Assembly (NCBI GenBank): GCA_030646755.1
Contig: JAUSKU010000011.1
Coordinates: forward strand, 1 to 41,088
Direction of reading: 5' to 3'
DNA: 41,088 bases
From: Deltaproteobacteria bacterium
Lineage (GTDB): Bacteria > Desulfobacterota > JAENJC01
Within the stretch, counting starts at the first letter, position 1; the number at the start of each line of letters is the position of its first letter. A program made the translations under genes and the position numbers. The notes beneath the pieces were generated by a model. It had not been told where the DNA came from. It saw nothing but the letters and a program-made list of their open reading frames with translations, and ran no database searches. Positions 41,049 through 41,088 of the stretch are shown here, piece after piece.

Positions 41049-41088
41049 ATGAACAAAAAAAGTGTCCGAAGTGCAGCTCTTTTAAAAT
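41049..41088 (+). CDS. Start of a gene cut by the window edge
   Basis: An ATG with a strong ribosome site (AAGGGGGTG) opens at 41049. The frame as written reads M-N-K-K-S-V-R-S-A-A-L-L-K to the window end. One extra base in the run of seven A (41055-41061) would give M-N-K-K-K-C-P-K-C-S-S-F-K, a zinc-ribbon-like start. Either the frame as written is right or there is an indel in the homopolymer. Confidence 0.4.
   Translation, partial: MNKKSVRSAALLK

Noticed and set aside
1..41088. tRNA or rRNA genes
   Set aside because: No tRNA T-arm/acceptor pattern with a CCA-type end and no rRNA segment was recognised by eye; a tRNAscan-SE run would settle it. No gene-free stretch exceeds about 300 bases.

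Overview
The window looks like a chromosomal segment of an anaerobic diderm (Gram-negative) bacterium. Evidence for an outer membrane is lpxB, msbA, a DUF374 acyltransferase, waaA/kdtA and a Pal/AMIN lipoprotein cluster. The lifestyle hint is a cytoplasmic four-subunit [NiFe] hydrogenase beside oxygen-sensitive radical-SAM maturases. Gene style (overlapping starts, many GTG/TTG starts, REC+PATAN regulators, MiaB next to a DUF151 nuclease) would fit Nitrospirota or a Desulfobacterota-like lineage. That placement is inference; there is no rRNA or tRNA gene in the window to decide it.

Layout. 1-5.6 kb: end of an ABC-2 permease, a YihY/BrkB protein, a ZIP metal transporter, then a minus-strand KefB-type antiporter and an AI-2E family permease. 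5.6-11.8 kb (minus): a second YihY/BrkB protein, helicase HrpB and glycogen phosphorylase. 11.9-14.7 kb (minus): purC, AMIN protein, pal and a small BamE-like lipoprotein, bounded by a strong intrinsic terminator and preceded by a structured leader with its own terminator. 14.9-19.0 kb (plus): lipid A/envelope genes (PAP2 phosphatase, lpxB, msbA, DUF374 acyltransferase), with waaA reappearing at 26.3 kb. 19.0-24.7 kb: an accessory block (type IIG restriction-modification enzyme, PIN protein, 42-aa membrane protein, KilA-N protein, a 64-aa minus-strand protein, a remnant of a second type IIG gene, DUF559 protein) that splits the envelope genes. 24.8-27.5 kb: ABC exporter and waaA. 27.6-32.3 kb (plus): hybrid histidine kinase, HypC-like protein, a HypC-HydE fusion and HydG. 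32.3-36.2 kb (minus, convergent): hydrogenase alpha, delta, gamma and beta. 36.3-41 kb (plus): miaB, DUF151 nuclease, two unusual response regulators, and the start of another gene.

The most interesting system is the hydrogenase locus. HydE and HydG are the radical-SAM enzymes that build the CO/CN-bearing iron synthon of [FeFe] hydrogenases, yet they lie tail-to-tail with a [NiFe] hydrogenase and no [FeFe] hydrogenase or HydF is visible. HydE carries an N-terminal HypC domain, the carrier of the Fe(CN)2CO unit in [NiFe] maturation, and a second stand-alone HypC lies just upstream. HydG retains both cluster motifs, including the CX2CX22C signature. The large subunit ends exactly at the His of its C-terminal DPCxxCxxH motif, so it needs no maturation protease. 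Together these suggest a hybrid anaerobic pathway in which tyrosine-derived CO/CN made by HydG is passed through HydE-HypC to a [NiFe] site.

A second theme is dispersed palindromic repeats of at least five kinds. Several sit in frame inside genes (one unit in hrpB, four in the type IIG gene, one ending the DUF559 gene), resembling in behaviour the protein-coding palindromic elements of Rickettsia. One near-identical inverted pair (about 88 bp) flanks hydG-alpha-delta and could allow that 3.4-kb block to invert.
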